Shown in pieces: positions 36,779 through 46,492 of a stretch of DNA of 64,000 nt. The notes beneath the pieces were generated by a model. It was not told the origin of the DNA. It saw nothing but the letters and a program-made list of their open reading frames with translations, and ran no database searches. The position numbers were made by a program, and so were the translations under genes. Numbering within the stretch: position 1 is the stretch's first letter; every line of letters begins with the position of its first letter. Source of the DNA: Ancylomarina sp. 16SWW S1-10-2 (GTDB taxonomy: Bacteria; Bacteroidota; Bacteroidia; Bacteroidales; Marinifilaceae). Location: the NCBI RefSeq assembly GCF_009669305.1, contig NZ_SADB01000012.1:62001-126000 (forward strand), in the 5' to 3' direction.

Positions 36779-38668
36779 ATGAAACATTTACTCATTACAT
36801 TTTTAATTATAAGTTCTTTTTTTTCATCCGAGAATAAAATATATTCTCAAAATATAGATGACCAAACATCTGATTTAAAAGCTTGGATCAATGCTCAATT
36901 TACAGAAGGTTTAGATTCCTTTAATATTGCAGGGGCTACCATTATTTTAATGCAAGGAGATTCTATTCTGCATATGAACGGTTATGGTCTAGCTGATATT
37001 GAATCCAATACTCTTGTTAATAGTACCTCTTCTATATTTGATATAGGTTCTATTTCAAAAACGTTTGTGGGCACAGCTGTTATGAAATTAGTTGAGGATG
37101 GAGAGTTAGAATTGGATAGGGATGTTAATAATTATCTCAAATCGTTTCAATTAACATATAAATTCAACGACTCAATTACTATAAGACATCTTTTAACGCA
37201 TACAGCTGGGTTTGATGATTGCAACATAGGCACTATAGCTCATTCTGAAGAAAATATAATTCCCTTAGCACAATATCTAAAAAATCAAATGTCACCACAG
37301 ATACGCCCTTCGGGTAAGGTCATATCGTATGCTAATAAGGGTTATGCCCTATTGGGACTTATCGTTGAAGAAGTATCCGGCTTACCATTTAATGAGTACG
37401 TTAGAAAAAATATTTTGCAACCATTGGAAATGAATTATAGTGGTTACAGAAGACAAGCGAAACTCAAAAAAAACTACGTTACCAGTTACCTGCAAAAGAA
37501 CGAGCAACTGATTCCATACAAGCCTGCCTTTCACCACACCTACCCCGCATCCTCATTTCGATCAACGGCTTCTGACATGGGGCACTACATATCTATGTTC
37601 CTGAATAATGGAGAATTTCATGGAATTCAAATTTTAGATTCCTCAACTGTTGCTAAAATGCATCAAACAGGATTTAAGAACTACGAAAAGGCAAATTTCG
37701 GCTGGCTGTTAGGCTTTCAGGAATCGCATTGGTATGGAAAAAGAACGGTTAGTCATAGTGGCAGCATTCAGGGTTTTTCTAGTCAATTAACATTGATGCC
37801 AGAAAAGAACTTAGGTTTGTTTATTTCTGTTAATTCATCGAATTATTACCAACAGAAAAGTCGAGTATTTATGGACAAATTTATTAACGATTTGTTTGCA
37901 CGACTTATGCCAGAATGTTTAGTTAAAAAAGAAAAGGCAACAGTTTCGCCCAAGTTGGGCGCTGTTGATGAACCATTAGAGATGTTTACCGGCACGTATC
38001 GATGGTGTAGATATGCACATACAACTTTAGACAAAGTGAGTGTTTTAGTTGGATTGATTCCTGAAATCGAAATTATATCAAAAGATAGTACACTTGAAAT
38101 AGTTGAATGGAACGATAAACTAGTTCCTATATCCGATTTAACATTCCAGTCAATATACGATAGATACTTAGCTTTTGGGAAGAATACGAAAGGCGAAATT
38201 TCTTATTTTTTTACAGATACTTATTCTTACCAAAAATTAAAATGGTACGAACCTGTTAAATTTCAACGTTTATGGATAGGTAGTATTGTTCTTTTTCTAT
38301 TAATTTATATAATTACCAGTATAGTACGTAAACTATTTGTTCGCAACAGAAATAGTCATTTGCTTAAGAAAATCAATTTTTCGCTAGCCTCTTTAGTTGT
38401 CCTTTTTATTGCAGTACTTACATATGCTTTATTTACCACCGGCCCTTTTGAATTTTTCTACGGAATACCTTTGCTCATTAAAATGGCATTAGTGATCCCT
38501 TTTTTAATTATTCCATTGGAATTTTTTTCAGTATACTTCTTGATAAAAGCTATTCGATTTAAAGAGTTGGGAACTTTTAATTTAATTTATCAATCTATTA
38601 TTGTTGTTGCAGTTTTATTTTTCATCCCTTGGTTGATGTATTATAATTTAATTGGATTTAATTATTAA
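36779..38668 (+). CDS. Serine beta-lactamase-fold hydrolase with C-terminal membrane domain
   Basis: 629 residues: signal peptide (cleavage near IYSQ, residue 24), beta-lactamase/class-C esterase domain (about 35-370) and four C-terminal helices (about 492-625). Catalytic motifs are Ser91-Ile-Ser-Lys94 (SxxK), Tyr184-Ala-Asn186 (YxN) and HSG at about 329 in place of KTG. Such proteins act as D-aminopeptidases, esterases or penicillin-binding proteins; no substrate can be assigned. The extracytoplasmic domain is tethered by the C-terminal helices. Single gene with terminator at 38810. Confidence 0.88.
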   Translation: MKHLLITFLIISSFFSSENKIYSQNIDDQTSDLKAWINAQFTEGLDSFNIAGATIILMQGDSILHMNGYGLADIESNTLVNSTSSIFDIGSISKTFVGTAVMKLVEDGELELDRDVNNYLKSFQLTYKFNDSITIRHLLTHTAGFDDCNIGTIAHSEENIIPLAQYLKNQMSPQIRPSGKVISYANKGYALLGLIVEEVSGLPFNEYVRKNILQPLEMNYSGYRRQAKLKKNYVTSYLQKNEQLIPYKPAFHHTYPASSFRSTASDMGHYISMFLNNGEFHGIQILDSSTVAKMHQTGFKNYEKANFGWLLGFQESHWYGKRTVSHSGSIQGFSSQLTLMPEKNLGLFISVNSSNYYQQKSRVFMDKFINDLFARLMPECLVKKEKATVSPKLGAVDEPLEMFTGTYRWCRYAHTTLDKVSVLVGLIPEIEIISKDSTLEIVEWNDKLVPISDLTFQSIYDRYLAFGKNTKGEISYFFTDTYSYQKLKWYEPVKFQRLWIGSIVLFLLIYIITSIVRKLFVRNRNSHLLKKINFSLASLVVLFIAVLTYALFTTGPFEFFYGIPLLIKMALVIPFLIIPLEFFSVYFLIKAIRFKELGTFNLIYQSIIVVAVLFFIPWLMYYNLIGFNY

Positions 38669-38809
38669 GGAATGAGTATAACATGCGGTCACATACAACT
38701 TATTAATCAGCAGTTTGTGTAGTTTTGTGTCTTTTTTTGCCGAGTATGTTATATACTGATACTTAAACGCCTTAAAATGCCAAACTATTCATACCGCAAC
38801 ACATAATTT

Positions 38810-38846
38810 GCCACAATTTCAACCTTGGAATTGTGGCTTTATTTTT
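38810..38846 (+). terminator. Rho-independent terminator
   Basis: Stem GCCACAATTTC (38810-38820) with GAATTGTGGC (38828-38837), followed by TTTATTTTT. It lies 140 bases past the beta-lactamase-fold gene and 151 bases before the DUF5686 gene. Confidence 0.8.
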
Positions 38847-38997
38847 GCGGTCAATCTCACATTAAATAAGCATAATTCTTTTTATATGTTTTACATTTTA
38901 TTTAACATCTCAAAACAATATCTTTAGATGGTGAACAAAAACTTGTAACTAATTTATATAGAAGTTCGTTACACAAGAATATAAATAAAACTGCCTC

Positions 38998-41631
38998 ATG
39001 TCGACTAAACTCATTAGCCTATTATTTTGCCTGCTTTCATTCAATGCATATTCACAACAACTTAGTGGCCGTATTTCTGATACGGAAGGAAAATCTATTC
39101 CCTTTGCCAATATCTTTATTCCAGAACTAACAACCGGAACAACATCCAATATCGATGGCGACTATCATCTAGATCTTCCCGAGGGTGAATGGCAACTTCA
39201 CTATAGATATATGGGCTATAAAACCAAGGAAGTGAAAATTAAGATTGGGCAAAACGATATGGAGATGAATGTCGCTCTTGCACCTCAAACCTATCAACTA
39301 AAGGAAGTAAAAGTACTGGCAACTGGTGAAGACCCAGCTTATTTTGTTATGCGAAAAGCAATTGCCATGGGCGATTATTATACCAAGCAAATTAGTGAAT
39401 ACACCAACAAAGTTTACCTGAAAGGTACGGGAAAAGTTACTAGCGTTCCCCGCTTGTTTAAAAACAAACTAGCAAAAGAAGACATTAAAGTAGGTAAAGT
39501 ATTCGTTACCGAAAACATATCAAAAATACATTTTCAGCTTCCCAATAAAATTGAAGAAGAGGTCATTTCCATTCGATCTTCAGGTCTTGACGAACAAGCA
39601 AACCCCATGCAATTCATTAGCGCAAATCTCTACAACACCCGAGATAATGGTTTTATATCTCCTCTGGATAAAGCAGCTTTTACAGTCTATAAATTCCAAT
39701 TGATATCTCTATTCGAAGACCAAGGCAGAACGATCAACAAAATAAAAGTGATTCCCAAAAGAAAAGGTAAAGACTTATTTAATGGTTTTATCTATATCGC
39801 TGAAACCTTTTGGAACATACATTCGGCAGATTTAAAACTAAAACTACCTATGACTGATGTTCATATGCATCAAATTTATGCACCAGTTAGTAAAGACGTG
39901 TGGATGCCAGTTAGCCTAGACTACAAAATTAATTTTAAAGGCATGGGATTAGGTTTTGAAGGCATGTATGTTGCTTCCATTAAAGATTATAAAGTGACAT
40001 TAAATCCTGATTTAGATCATGACTATTTGAAACAAGAAGAACTGGCTAGGAAACAAGAAACGGAAAATATCGATAAGCTAAGTAATACAGAAGAGTCAAA
40101 GGTTTTATCGGCTAAAGAGATTAAGCGTAAGGCTGAGATTAAAACCCTTCTTGATAAACCAGATATGAAGAACGCTGATATGCGAAAGCTTTACCGCTTA
40201 ATGGAAAAAGACAATACTAAAAACAAGAAGGAAAAAATAAAGGAACCACTCGAAATTAAAATTGAGAAAGTTAAGATTGCAAAAGGTGCTAAAACAAAAG
40301 ACTCTATCTATTGGACTGAAATGCGACCTATTCCACTTTCTTCGGATGAAAAAATTAGTTTTGGACAGAAGGACTCCATTGTACAAAAGAAAAGTACACC
40401 CGAATATAAGGATTCTGTTCGTAGAGCAAATAGGGAGTTTAAATACGAGCACCTGCTTTGGGGTAAAACATATCGTTATAAAGAGACTAATTCGACTTTT
40501 TCTACTCCTGGCTTGTTAAGTATAAATAAAAAATCGTACAATACAGTTCAAGGCTTTACTTTTGATGCACCATTTTCATACACAAAGCGTGATACATTGG
40601 GGCATTACTTTGAGATGACATCCAATTTAAGTTATGCTTTCTCTCGAGAACATCTCGACTACACAATTGGAAGTACTTACCGCTACAATGGTATGAAAAG
40701 AGCTTGGATAGGTTTTGAGGCAGGTAGTAAAGCCATTGATTTTAATGACGATTCAGGTATTAAGCCCATTTTAAATGCGGCCTATTCTCTTTTTTATAAG
40801 GAAAATAACATGAAACTCTACGACAAAAACTATGTTAGCTTATGGCACGAGACTGATCTTGCAAATGGGCTAAACCTTTATACGGAATTGGAATATGCCA
40901 ACAGAAAACAACTTTACAATAACAACTCCTACTCTTTCTATGGTCCAAGCGATAATAAATACACATCCAATATACCACAAGGCGTAGATTCTGATTTGAT
41001 TAAAAATAATAAAGCAATGACATTTATTGCTCAACTAGATTATACACCTCATCACAGATATACAGTGAAAAAAGGTGTGAAACAAATGACGACTTATCAT
41101 TCACAGCCTACTTTTTCCTTACTCTACAAACAAGGCATAAAGAATATTTTAGATTCTGAAACCAATTTTTCATTCCTTGAAGCATCCATAAAACAAGAAT
41201 TTGAGATAGGTTTCAACGATAAATTAGCCTATAGTATAAAGGCGGGTTCTTTCTTATCGAACAAAAAAAGTTACTTTGCCGACTATCGACAATTTGGAAC
41301 TAGCAAGCCTGTATTTATGCTTGGTGGAGACATAAATACTTTCCGTTTATTGGATTATTACCAACATGCTACAAATAAAGAATATGTCGAAGCTCATGTA
41401 CAATATACCTCCGATCGCTTTTTGTTAAAACGTCTACCTATATTGAACAATTCCTTAGTTCTACAAGAAAAATTATTTATCAACTACCTATCTCACAAAG
41501 AAAAAGAAAACTACTGGGAAGCAGGATATGGTTTAAGCCAGATATTCCTTTTACTAGATTTGGAAGTTTTTTGGAGTTTCGATGGCAAAGAGCATAAAGA
41601 GACGGGATTAAAAATCAAATTTAATATATAG
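38998..41631 (+). CDS. DUF5686 family outer-membrane protein with carboxypeptidase-like regulatory domain
   Basis: 877 residues. Signal peptide (cleavage after NAYSQ, residue 20), a CarboxypepD_reg-like/CNA-B Ig domain (about 22-105: 'LSGRISDTEGKSIPFANIFI', 'GTTSNIDGDYHLDLPEG'), then a long DUF5686 region predicted to be mostly beta-barrel at the outer membrane (about 110-877). A charged low-complexity stretch lies at 345-445 (KEIKRKAEIK, KKEKIKEPLEIKIEKVK). Related to the TonB-receptor plug-less barrels common in Bacteroidetes. Function unknown. Followed after 77 bases by an MFS gene. Confidence 0.85.
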   Translation: MSTKLISLLFCLLSFNAYSQQLSGRISDTEGKSIPFANIFIPELTTGTTSNIDGDYHLDLPEGEWQLHYRYMGYKTKEVKIKIGQNDMEMNVALAPQTYQLKEVKVLATGEDPAYFVMRKAIAMGDYYTKQISEYTNKVYLKGTGKVTSVPRLFKNKLAKEDIKVGKVFVTENISKIHFQLPNKIEEEVISIRSSGLDEQANPMQFISANLYNTRDNGFISPLDKAAFTVYKFQLISLFEDQGRTINKIKVIPKRKGKDLFNGFIYIAETFWNIHSADLKLKLPMTDVHMHQIYAPVSKDVWMPVSLDYKINFKGMGLGFEGMYVASIKDYKVTLNPDLDHDYLKQEELARKQETENIDKLSNTEESKVLSAKEIKRKAEIKTLLDKPDMKNADMRKLYRLMEKDNTKNKKEKIKEPLEIKIEKVKIAKGAKTKDSIYWTEMRPIPLSSDEKISFGQKDSIVQKKSTPEYKDSVRRANREFKYEHLLWGKTYRYKETNSTFSTPGLLSINKKSYNTVQGFTFDAPFSYTKRDTLGHYFEMTSNLSYAFSREHLDYTIGSTYRYNGMKRAWIGFEAGSKAIDFNDDSGIKPILNAAYSLFYKENNMKLYDKNYVSLWHETDLANGLNLYTELEYANRKQLYNNNSYSFYGPSDNKYTSNIPQGVDSDLIKNNKAMTFIAQLDYTPHHRYTVKKGVKQMTTYHSQPTFSLLYKQGIKNILDSETNFSFLEASIKQEFEIGFNDKLAYSIKAGSFLSNKKSYFADYRQFGTSKPVFMLGGDINTFRLLDYYQHATNKEYVEAHVQYTSDRFLLKRLPILNNSLVLQEKLFINYLSHKEKENYWEAGYGLSQIFLLLDLEVFWSFDGKEHKETGLKIKFNI

Positions 41632-41708
41632 GAGATAACTACTAGATTTCACCTTTTTAGTTCTTTTCTCTCGGCTTATTTGACTTCCTTTGTGCAAAAT
41701 TTTGATTC

Positions 41709-43034
41709 ATGCCAATAAAACGTCACCCTAATCGCCCTTTTGCCCCATCCAAATTTCCCGTATTTTACGGATGGATGGCCATGTTTGCTGCCACCGTTGG
41801 AGTTATTTGTTCCATACCTGGTCAAACAATCGGAGTATCTGTCTTTACAGACTATCTTATAGATGCTCTACAACTCTCTCGTGATGCACTGAGTTCTGCC
41901 TATTTGATTGGAACAGCAATGAGTTCTTTGTTTTTGACAAAGGCTGGAAAAATATACGACAAATTTGGAGCACGGTTTACCGCCATACTTGCTGCTTGTA
42001 CTTTAACCATTACACTCGTACTATTCTCCATAAGCGACCAAATGACTGAAAGTATTTCGTCGTGGACAAATATTTCATTCTCAGCAATCAGTTTTATATT
42101 GGTTTCAGCTTTATTCTTTTTGCTACGTTTCTCAGGACAAGGTGTAATGACACTAGCCTCAAGAAATATGCTTATGAAATGGTTTAAGAAAAACCGTGGA
42201 TTAGCCAATAGTATTTCTTCAGCCATTCAATCATTTGGATTTGCAGTAGCTCCTCTTTTTGTTGCAGGCTTAATTCATAGCACCGATTGGAGCTCAGCCT
42301 ACCTTATTATGGCAGGCATCATTTTTTGTTTTATCATTTTTGCTTACATTTTCTACCGCGATAATCCTGAAGAATGTGGACTTATTCCTGATGGAAAAGT
42401 AATTGAAGAGAAAAAGAAAAAAGCTTTTAAAGAAAGTAACACACAATTTACACTAGAAGAAGCAAAGAAGAAACCTGTCTTTTGGGTTTATGCAATCGCG
42501 ATTGCTTTTTATGGTTTTTTCATTACCGGTTTCACCTTTAATGTGATTTCCATATTCGAGATTGCTGGTTATGACGAACAAAAAGCTCTTAGTATTTTTA
42601 TACCTGCTTCACTTATATCCATTGTTGCTGCCATAGCTGGAAACGTAATTAGCGACTATATGCCGCTTAAACGTATTTTAATTGTATACCTATCGGGATG
42701 CTTGCTTTCATGTATAGGATTAACCTTCCTTTCGCATTGGAGCGGATACTACATTATGATTGTAGGTAATGGTACAATGGGTGGTTTATTCTCTGTTTTA
42801 GCAGCTATTACTTGGCCTCGTTTTTTCGGTCGCAAACATTTAGGAGCAATCAGTGGACTGGCTATGTCGTTAATGGTATTTGGTTCGGCCATGGCACCTC
42901 TATTTTTCTCTAGAATATTCACACTAACAGGTAGCTACCAACTTGCTGGAATTATCGGTATCGTTTTAGTTATCATCCTACTTTTATTCTCATTAAAACT
43001 GCATAATCCTCAGGAGGATAGTAAAAAAGGTTAA
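41709..43034 (+). CDS. Major facilitator superfamily transporter
   Basis: 441 residues with twelve predicted helices. N-terminal 'FPVFYGWMAMFAATVGVI', the loop 2-3 motif-A-like 'KAGKIYDKFGAR', 'MLMKWFKKNRGLANSISSAIQSFG' typical of the oxalate/formate-antiporter-like and nitrate/monocarboxylate MFS branches, and a cytoplasmic linker at about 225-255. Probably a symporter or antiporter for a small organic anion; the substrate is not readable. Ends at a terminator at 43085. Confidence 0.88.
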   Translation: MPIKRHPNRPFAPSKFPVFYGWMAMFAATVGVICSIPGQTIGVSVFTDYLIDALQLSRDALSSAYLIGTAMSSLFLTKAGKIYDKFGARFTAILAACTLTITLVLFSISDQMTESISSWTNISFSAISFILVSALFFLLRFSGQGVMTLASRNMLMKWFKKNRGLANSISSAIQSFGFAVAPLFVAGLIHSTDWSSAYLIMAGIIFCFIIFAYIFYRDNPEECGLIPDGKVIEEKKKKAFKESNTQFTLEEAKKKPVFWVYAIAIAFYGFFITGFTFNVISIFEIAGYDEQKALSIFIPASLISIVAAIAGNVISDYMPLKRILIVYLSGCLLSCIGLTFLSHWSGYYIMIVGNGTMGGLFSVLAAITWPRFFGRKHLGAISGLAMSLMVFGSAMAPLFFSRIFTLTGSYQLAGIIGIVLVIILLLFSLKLHNPQEDSKKG

Positions 43035-43084
43035 AGTAAAAAAAAGTAACCAAAGGATATCCCAAGGAGTCTTATAAATAGATA

Positions 43085-43119
43085 AAGCCCAATTTCAATA
43101 AAATGAGATTGGGCTTTTA
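43085..43119 (+). terminator. Rho-independent terminator after the MFS gene
   Basis: AAGCCCAATTTC (43085-43096) pairs with GAGATTGGGCTT (with one G-U and one mismatch), followed by TTAT; 50 bases past the stop. Confidence 0.8.
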
Positions 43120-43294
43120 TCTACATATTCAATTCTGACAGACGCAAACAGATTAATTTTAATATTAAAATATATGCCAAAAAGTTATCAATTATCCACG
43201 TACTCGAACCAATTATTAGGAAGCTAGTCTTTTATAAAAATAGGAAGAACAATCTATTTTATGTAATTTTATCTTTACAATATAAAACTATAAA

Positions 43295-45082
43295 ATGAAC
43301 ATAATAAAATTAATCTTTACCCTACTCCTATTTTCATTCTCAACAATTCTATTTTCACAAGAATACAAATACGAGGAAAACAATGGTATACGCACATTCC
43401 ACGAAGGACATATGTTTATTAAGGAGGGCGTTCCTTTTTTATCAGTTAAAGGTGAATCATATGAAATGGGCTTGCAATATGGCGTTTTATTGAACGATGA
43501 AATTCTGGATTTGGATGTCAAAGTAGATAGTCTTATTGACTCTTTTGTTGGGAAACTTTTCTTGAAAAAATGGATAGCCAATAAGGTCTTAAAATCTAAG
43601 ATTAGGAAAATTGAAAAACGAATGCCCAAAGAATTTTTGGAAGAATTGGAAGGTATGGCCGATGGTTGTGATTTGAACTTAAGAGAGATTAAAACCATAG
43701 CTTACTTTCCGCAAATATTTTTTAATATCAGTTGTACTTCTTTTGTTCTGAGAAATGAAGAGGGAATTGTGCATGGACGAAATTTAGATTGGCCGGGTAT
43801 CGAAATATTCACCCATTATCCATTAATTGTGAATTATCATCGCAAAGGAAAAATTCCAACAACTATTTTGAGTTTTGTAAGCTATCCAGGAGCCTACACG
43901 GGAATGAACCATAATGGGTTGAGCATGTCAATTAATATGAATGGTTGCCCAGTCCCAGAGGGGAAAAAAAAGAGCGATTACAACACCGACATGCCCATGC
44001 CATATAAATTGAGACAAGTAATGGAAAATGCCGACGAATTGTCGGAGGTAGATGAACTATTTAAAAATTACAGCACTCATGCTTGGTTTATTATGGTAGG
44101 GAGTAAGAAGGATCATTCTGCTGCGATGTATGAATTGACTCTTGGAAAACTTATTAAAAATAAAATGAAGGATAATATGATAGCTGTCACCAATCTTTCT
44201 CTATCGGATAAAGGACGATTTGAGTACAGTCCTATTAACATGCACGGCGATTCGAATATTGCCAGAGAAGATAAATTGAAAGAACTAAACCAAAAAATTG
44301 ATAATCACGATTTGATTGAAAAGGCATATCAAATGATTTCTTCAACCGAATATTATCACCTTCAACACGATCCTTATTATATTGGCATTAATAATGATAT
44401 GACTGTGAAAAGCTGTATCATGGATAACACGAACAATAAAATATATTTTTCTTATGCTGAAAAATTAGCTGGTTTAGCACAGTTCTTAGAATATGATATT
44501 GCAAGTGAAAAGGTATCTTTTTTTAAAGAAGTGAAAGTCAGCCAAACTTTAAAAGATTTAAATAGCAAGTTGGCTTTTTACAAATGGCACAAAGAAAACT
44601 ATGGCGGTAAAAAGAAGCGCGATAATTTGTATTATATGGCTTTAATTAAATATTTTAAAAGTTCAATGCTTGAATCTGCATATAAAAATAGTCAAATTGC
44701 CATCTGTTATTCCAATATAGGGAAGCAAGACGAAGCCATAGAGTTTGCTAATAAATATATTGAGAACAGACCAAAGTACAATTCAGCGTATACGACTAAG
44801 ATTAGTATTCTAAATGACTTCAAAGATTATAAAGCAGTAATAAGTACTACCGATGAAATGCTAAAAGTTGCAATTGTAACACCAGCAGATCAATATTATG
44901 CAAAAATAAATTTACTAAAGGCTTACGATAATCTGCAGGCACAATTTCCAGATCAAAAAAACATTGATAAAATTAAACAATTGGCTAAGCAGATTAAGGA
45001 AGAAGCTAATAAATATTTCCTTGCAGAGTGGATCAAAAAGGATTTATCGAAAATGGATGAAATTGTAGGCAAATACAATTGA
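43295..45082 (+). CDS. C45-type autoproteolytic acyltransferase/hydrolase with TPR C-terminus
   Basis: 595 residues: signal peptide (cleavage near LFSQ, residue 22), an Ntn-hydrolase domain of the acyl-CoA:6-aminopenicillanate acyltransferase/peptidase C45 family, and a C-terminal TPR-like part (about 430-595). Self-cleavage should occur before Cys147 in FNISCTSFVLRNE, followed by the hallmark 'VHGRNLDWPG' (about 159-168) and 'GMNHNGLSMSINMNG'. Likely cleaves or transfers an acyl group on an amide in the periplasm or outside; substrate unknown. Confidence 0.85.
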   Translation: MNIIKLIFTLLLFSFSTILFSQEYKYEENNGIRTFHEGHMFIKEGVPFLSVKGESYEMGLQYGVLLNDEILDLDVKVDSLIDSFVGKLFLKKWIANKVLKSKIRKIEKRMPKEFLEELEGMADGCDLNLREIKTIAYFPQIFFNISCTSFVLRNEEGIVHGRNLDWPGIEIFTHYPLIVNYHRKGKIPTTILSFVSYPGAYTGMNHNGLSMSINMNGCPVPEGKKKSDYNTDMPMPYKLRQVMENADELSEVDELFKNYSTHAWFIMVGSKKDHSAAMYELTLGKLIKNKMKDNMIAVTNLSLSDKGRFEYSPINMHGDSNIAREDKLKELNQKIDNHDLIEKAYQMISSTEYYHLQHDPYYIGINNDMTVKSCIMDNTNNKIYFSYAEKLAGLAQFLEYDIASEKVSFFKEVKVSQTLKDLNSKLAFYKWHKENYGGKKKRDNLYYMALIKYFKSSMLESAYKNSQIAICYSNIGKQDEAIEFANKYIENRPKYNSAYTTKISILNDFKDYKAVISTTDEMLKVAIVTPADQYYAKINLLKAYDNLQAQFPDQKNIDKIKQLAKQIKEEANKYFLAEWIKKDLSKMDEIVGKYN

Positions 45083-45096
45083 TAGACTAAGCACAA

Positions 45097-45130
45097 AACC
45101 CAATTTCTACAATTAGAAATTGGGCTTTAT
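45097..45130. terminator. Bidirectional terminator
   Basis: AACCCAATTTCT and AGAAATTGGGCTT (45097-45126) with a 6-base loop; plus-strand tail TTATATT, minus-strand tail TTTTG. It serves the convergent C45 gene (stop 45082) and the NifX-like gene (stop 45200). Confidence 0.8.
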
Positions 45131-45199
45131 ATTGATTATCAATTATGTCGTCATACATACGCGTAATAACGATCAAAATGATATTCTATTCTGAAATTA

Positions 45200-45538
45200 T
45201 TACAATGCCTTTAATTCATTCTTTTTGTAGGCATCATAAGCTTGTTTAGTAGTCATTTCGCCAGCTCCAACAAAGATTTTAGTTCCTGATTGTTCAAGTA
45301 CTGAAGAAGCATTTCCTCCAGGTCCATTACCTGTAATCAAAATTTCTGGTTTCAATTCTAATAATTTCTGAGCTGTTTTTGGTCCAGCACCATGAGCTTC
45401 GCCTTCAATAGCTCTATTATCAAAATTAGCTAATTCGTCTTTTTCCTCATCGTACATTAAAATATACTCTGTTCTTCCAAAACGTGGGTCCATCATTGAA
45501 TCCCATTCTATACCTTTTGTTGTAAATGCAATTTTCAT
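45200..45538 (-). CDS. NifX/NifB-family (COG1433) protein, distal copy
   Basis: 112-residue single-domain protein of the dinitrogenase iron-molybdenum-cofactor-biosynthesis fold (RNase-H-like). 'DPRFGRTEYILMYDEEK' (about 17-33), 'GAGPKTAQKLLELKPEILITGNGPGGNA' region and 'AYKKNELKAL' at the end fit COG1433. Such proteins bind metal-sulfur clusters; the Desulfovibrio orange protein holds a Mo-Cu-S cluster. No nitrogenase genes are nearby. It is the last gene of the run, 75 bases after a MinD-like ATPase gene. Confidence 0.85.
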   Translation of the reverse strand: MKIAFTTKGIEWDSMMDPRFGRTEYILMYDEEKDELANFDNRAIEGEAHGAGPKTAQKLLELKPEILITGNGPGGNASSVLEQSGTKIFVGAGEMTTKQAYDAYKKNELKAL

Positions 45539-45613
45539 ATTTTCTTTTTTATACTTTATTGATATTTAGTTTTACACGTGTACCAATGATAAACCTGTAA
45601 GAACTTTTTAAGT

Positions 45614-46492
45614 TTAATTTGCGACTAATTCTTTTACTTTATCCCAACTTTCTGCAACAATATTCTTTAAATCACTTTCTCCGTACTCAACAATTGTTTG
45701 TCCAACAGTCATTGCTTTTGTGAAAGTCTCATCGTAAGGTAAATTTGCAATGTGAGCGACATTTTCTCTCTTAAGAAATTCTTGTATTTCCTTTTCTACG
45801 TTAGTGTTCAAGTCAGCCTTGTTAATTATACAACCGGCCTTTATATTGAATTTTTTCACTAACTGATAAACACGCTCTAAATCGTGTAAACCTGCTACCG
45901 TAGGTTCAGTTACTAAAACCACAAAATCAGCACCCGAAAGTGAAGAAACAACAGGACATCCAACTCCTGGCGAACCATCAATAATAATGAATTCTTTATT
46001 TGTTTTTTCGGCTAATAGCTTGGCTTCTTTTTTTACTTTAGCAACAAGCTTACCTGAATTATCAGCACCAATACCAAGCTCAGCATGAACCATCATGTTT
46101 CCGGCTTTAGTATTAGATATATGTACTTTCCCAACATTCTGTTCTACCATCGAAATGGCACCTACAGGACAAACTCTAGCACAATACCCACAACCTTCAC
46201 AATTCAACGAACTAACAGTGTGTTTCTGATTAGCAATAGAAACGGCATTAAAGCGACAAACCTCTTTACATTTACCACAATTAATGCACATATCTGGATT
46301 AATTTCAGCAATTTCGCCACTATAAAAATCTTCCGATTTGGCATAATCAGGTTTCATAAGAAGGTGCATATCAGCAGCATCAACGTCACAATCGGCAACA
46401 ACAACATCCTTACCTCCAAGATAAGCAATCGAAGCAGTAATAGATGTTTTTCCTGTACCACCTTTACCTGAAATAACTACAATCTCTTTCAT
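45614..46492 (-). CDS. MinD-superfamily ATPase with inserted ferredoxin domain, distal copy
   Basis: 292 residues (COG1149 type). Deviant Walker A SGKGGTGKTS (8-17), an inserted 2x[4Fe-4S] ferredoxin domain with Cys69/72/75/79 and Cys98/101/104/108, then Walker B-like 'FIIIDGSPGVGCPVVSSL' and 'VLVTEPTVAGLHDLERV'. Overlaps the upstream paralogue's stop by four bases (46489-46492), so the two are translated together and likely form a heterodimer. Probably couples ATP hydrolysis to cluster or electron transfer for the neighbouring NifX-like proteins. Confidence 0.9.
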   Translation of the reverse strand: MKEIVVISGKGGTGKTSITASIAYLGGKDVVVADCDVDAADMHLLMKPDYAKSEDFYSGEIAEINPDMCINCGKCKEVCRFNAVSIANQKHTVSSLNCEGCGYCARVCPVGAISMVEQNVGKVHISNTKAGNMMVHAELGIGADNSGKLVAKVKKEAKLLAEKTNKEFIIIDGSPGVGCPVVSSLSGADFVVLVTEPTVAGLHDLERVYQLVKKFNIKAGCIINKADLNTNVEKEIQEFLKRENVAHIANLPYDETFTKAMTVGQTIVEYGESDLKNIVAESWDKVKELVAN

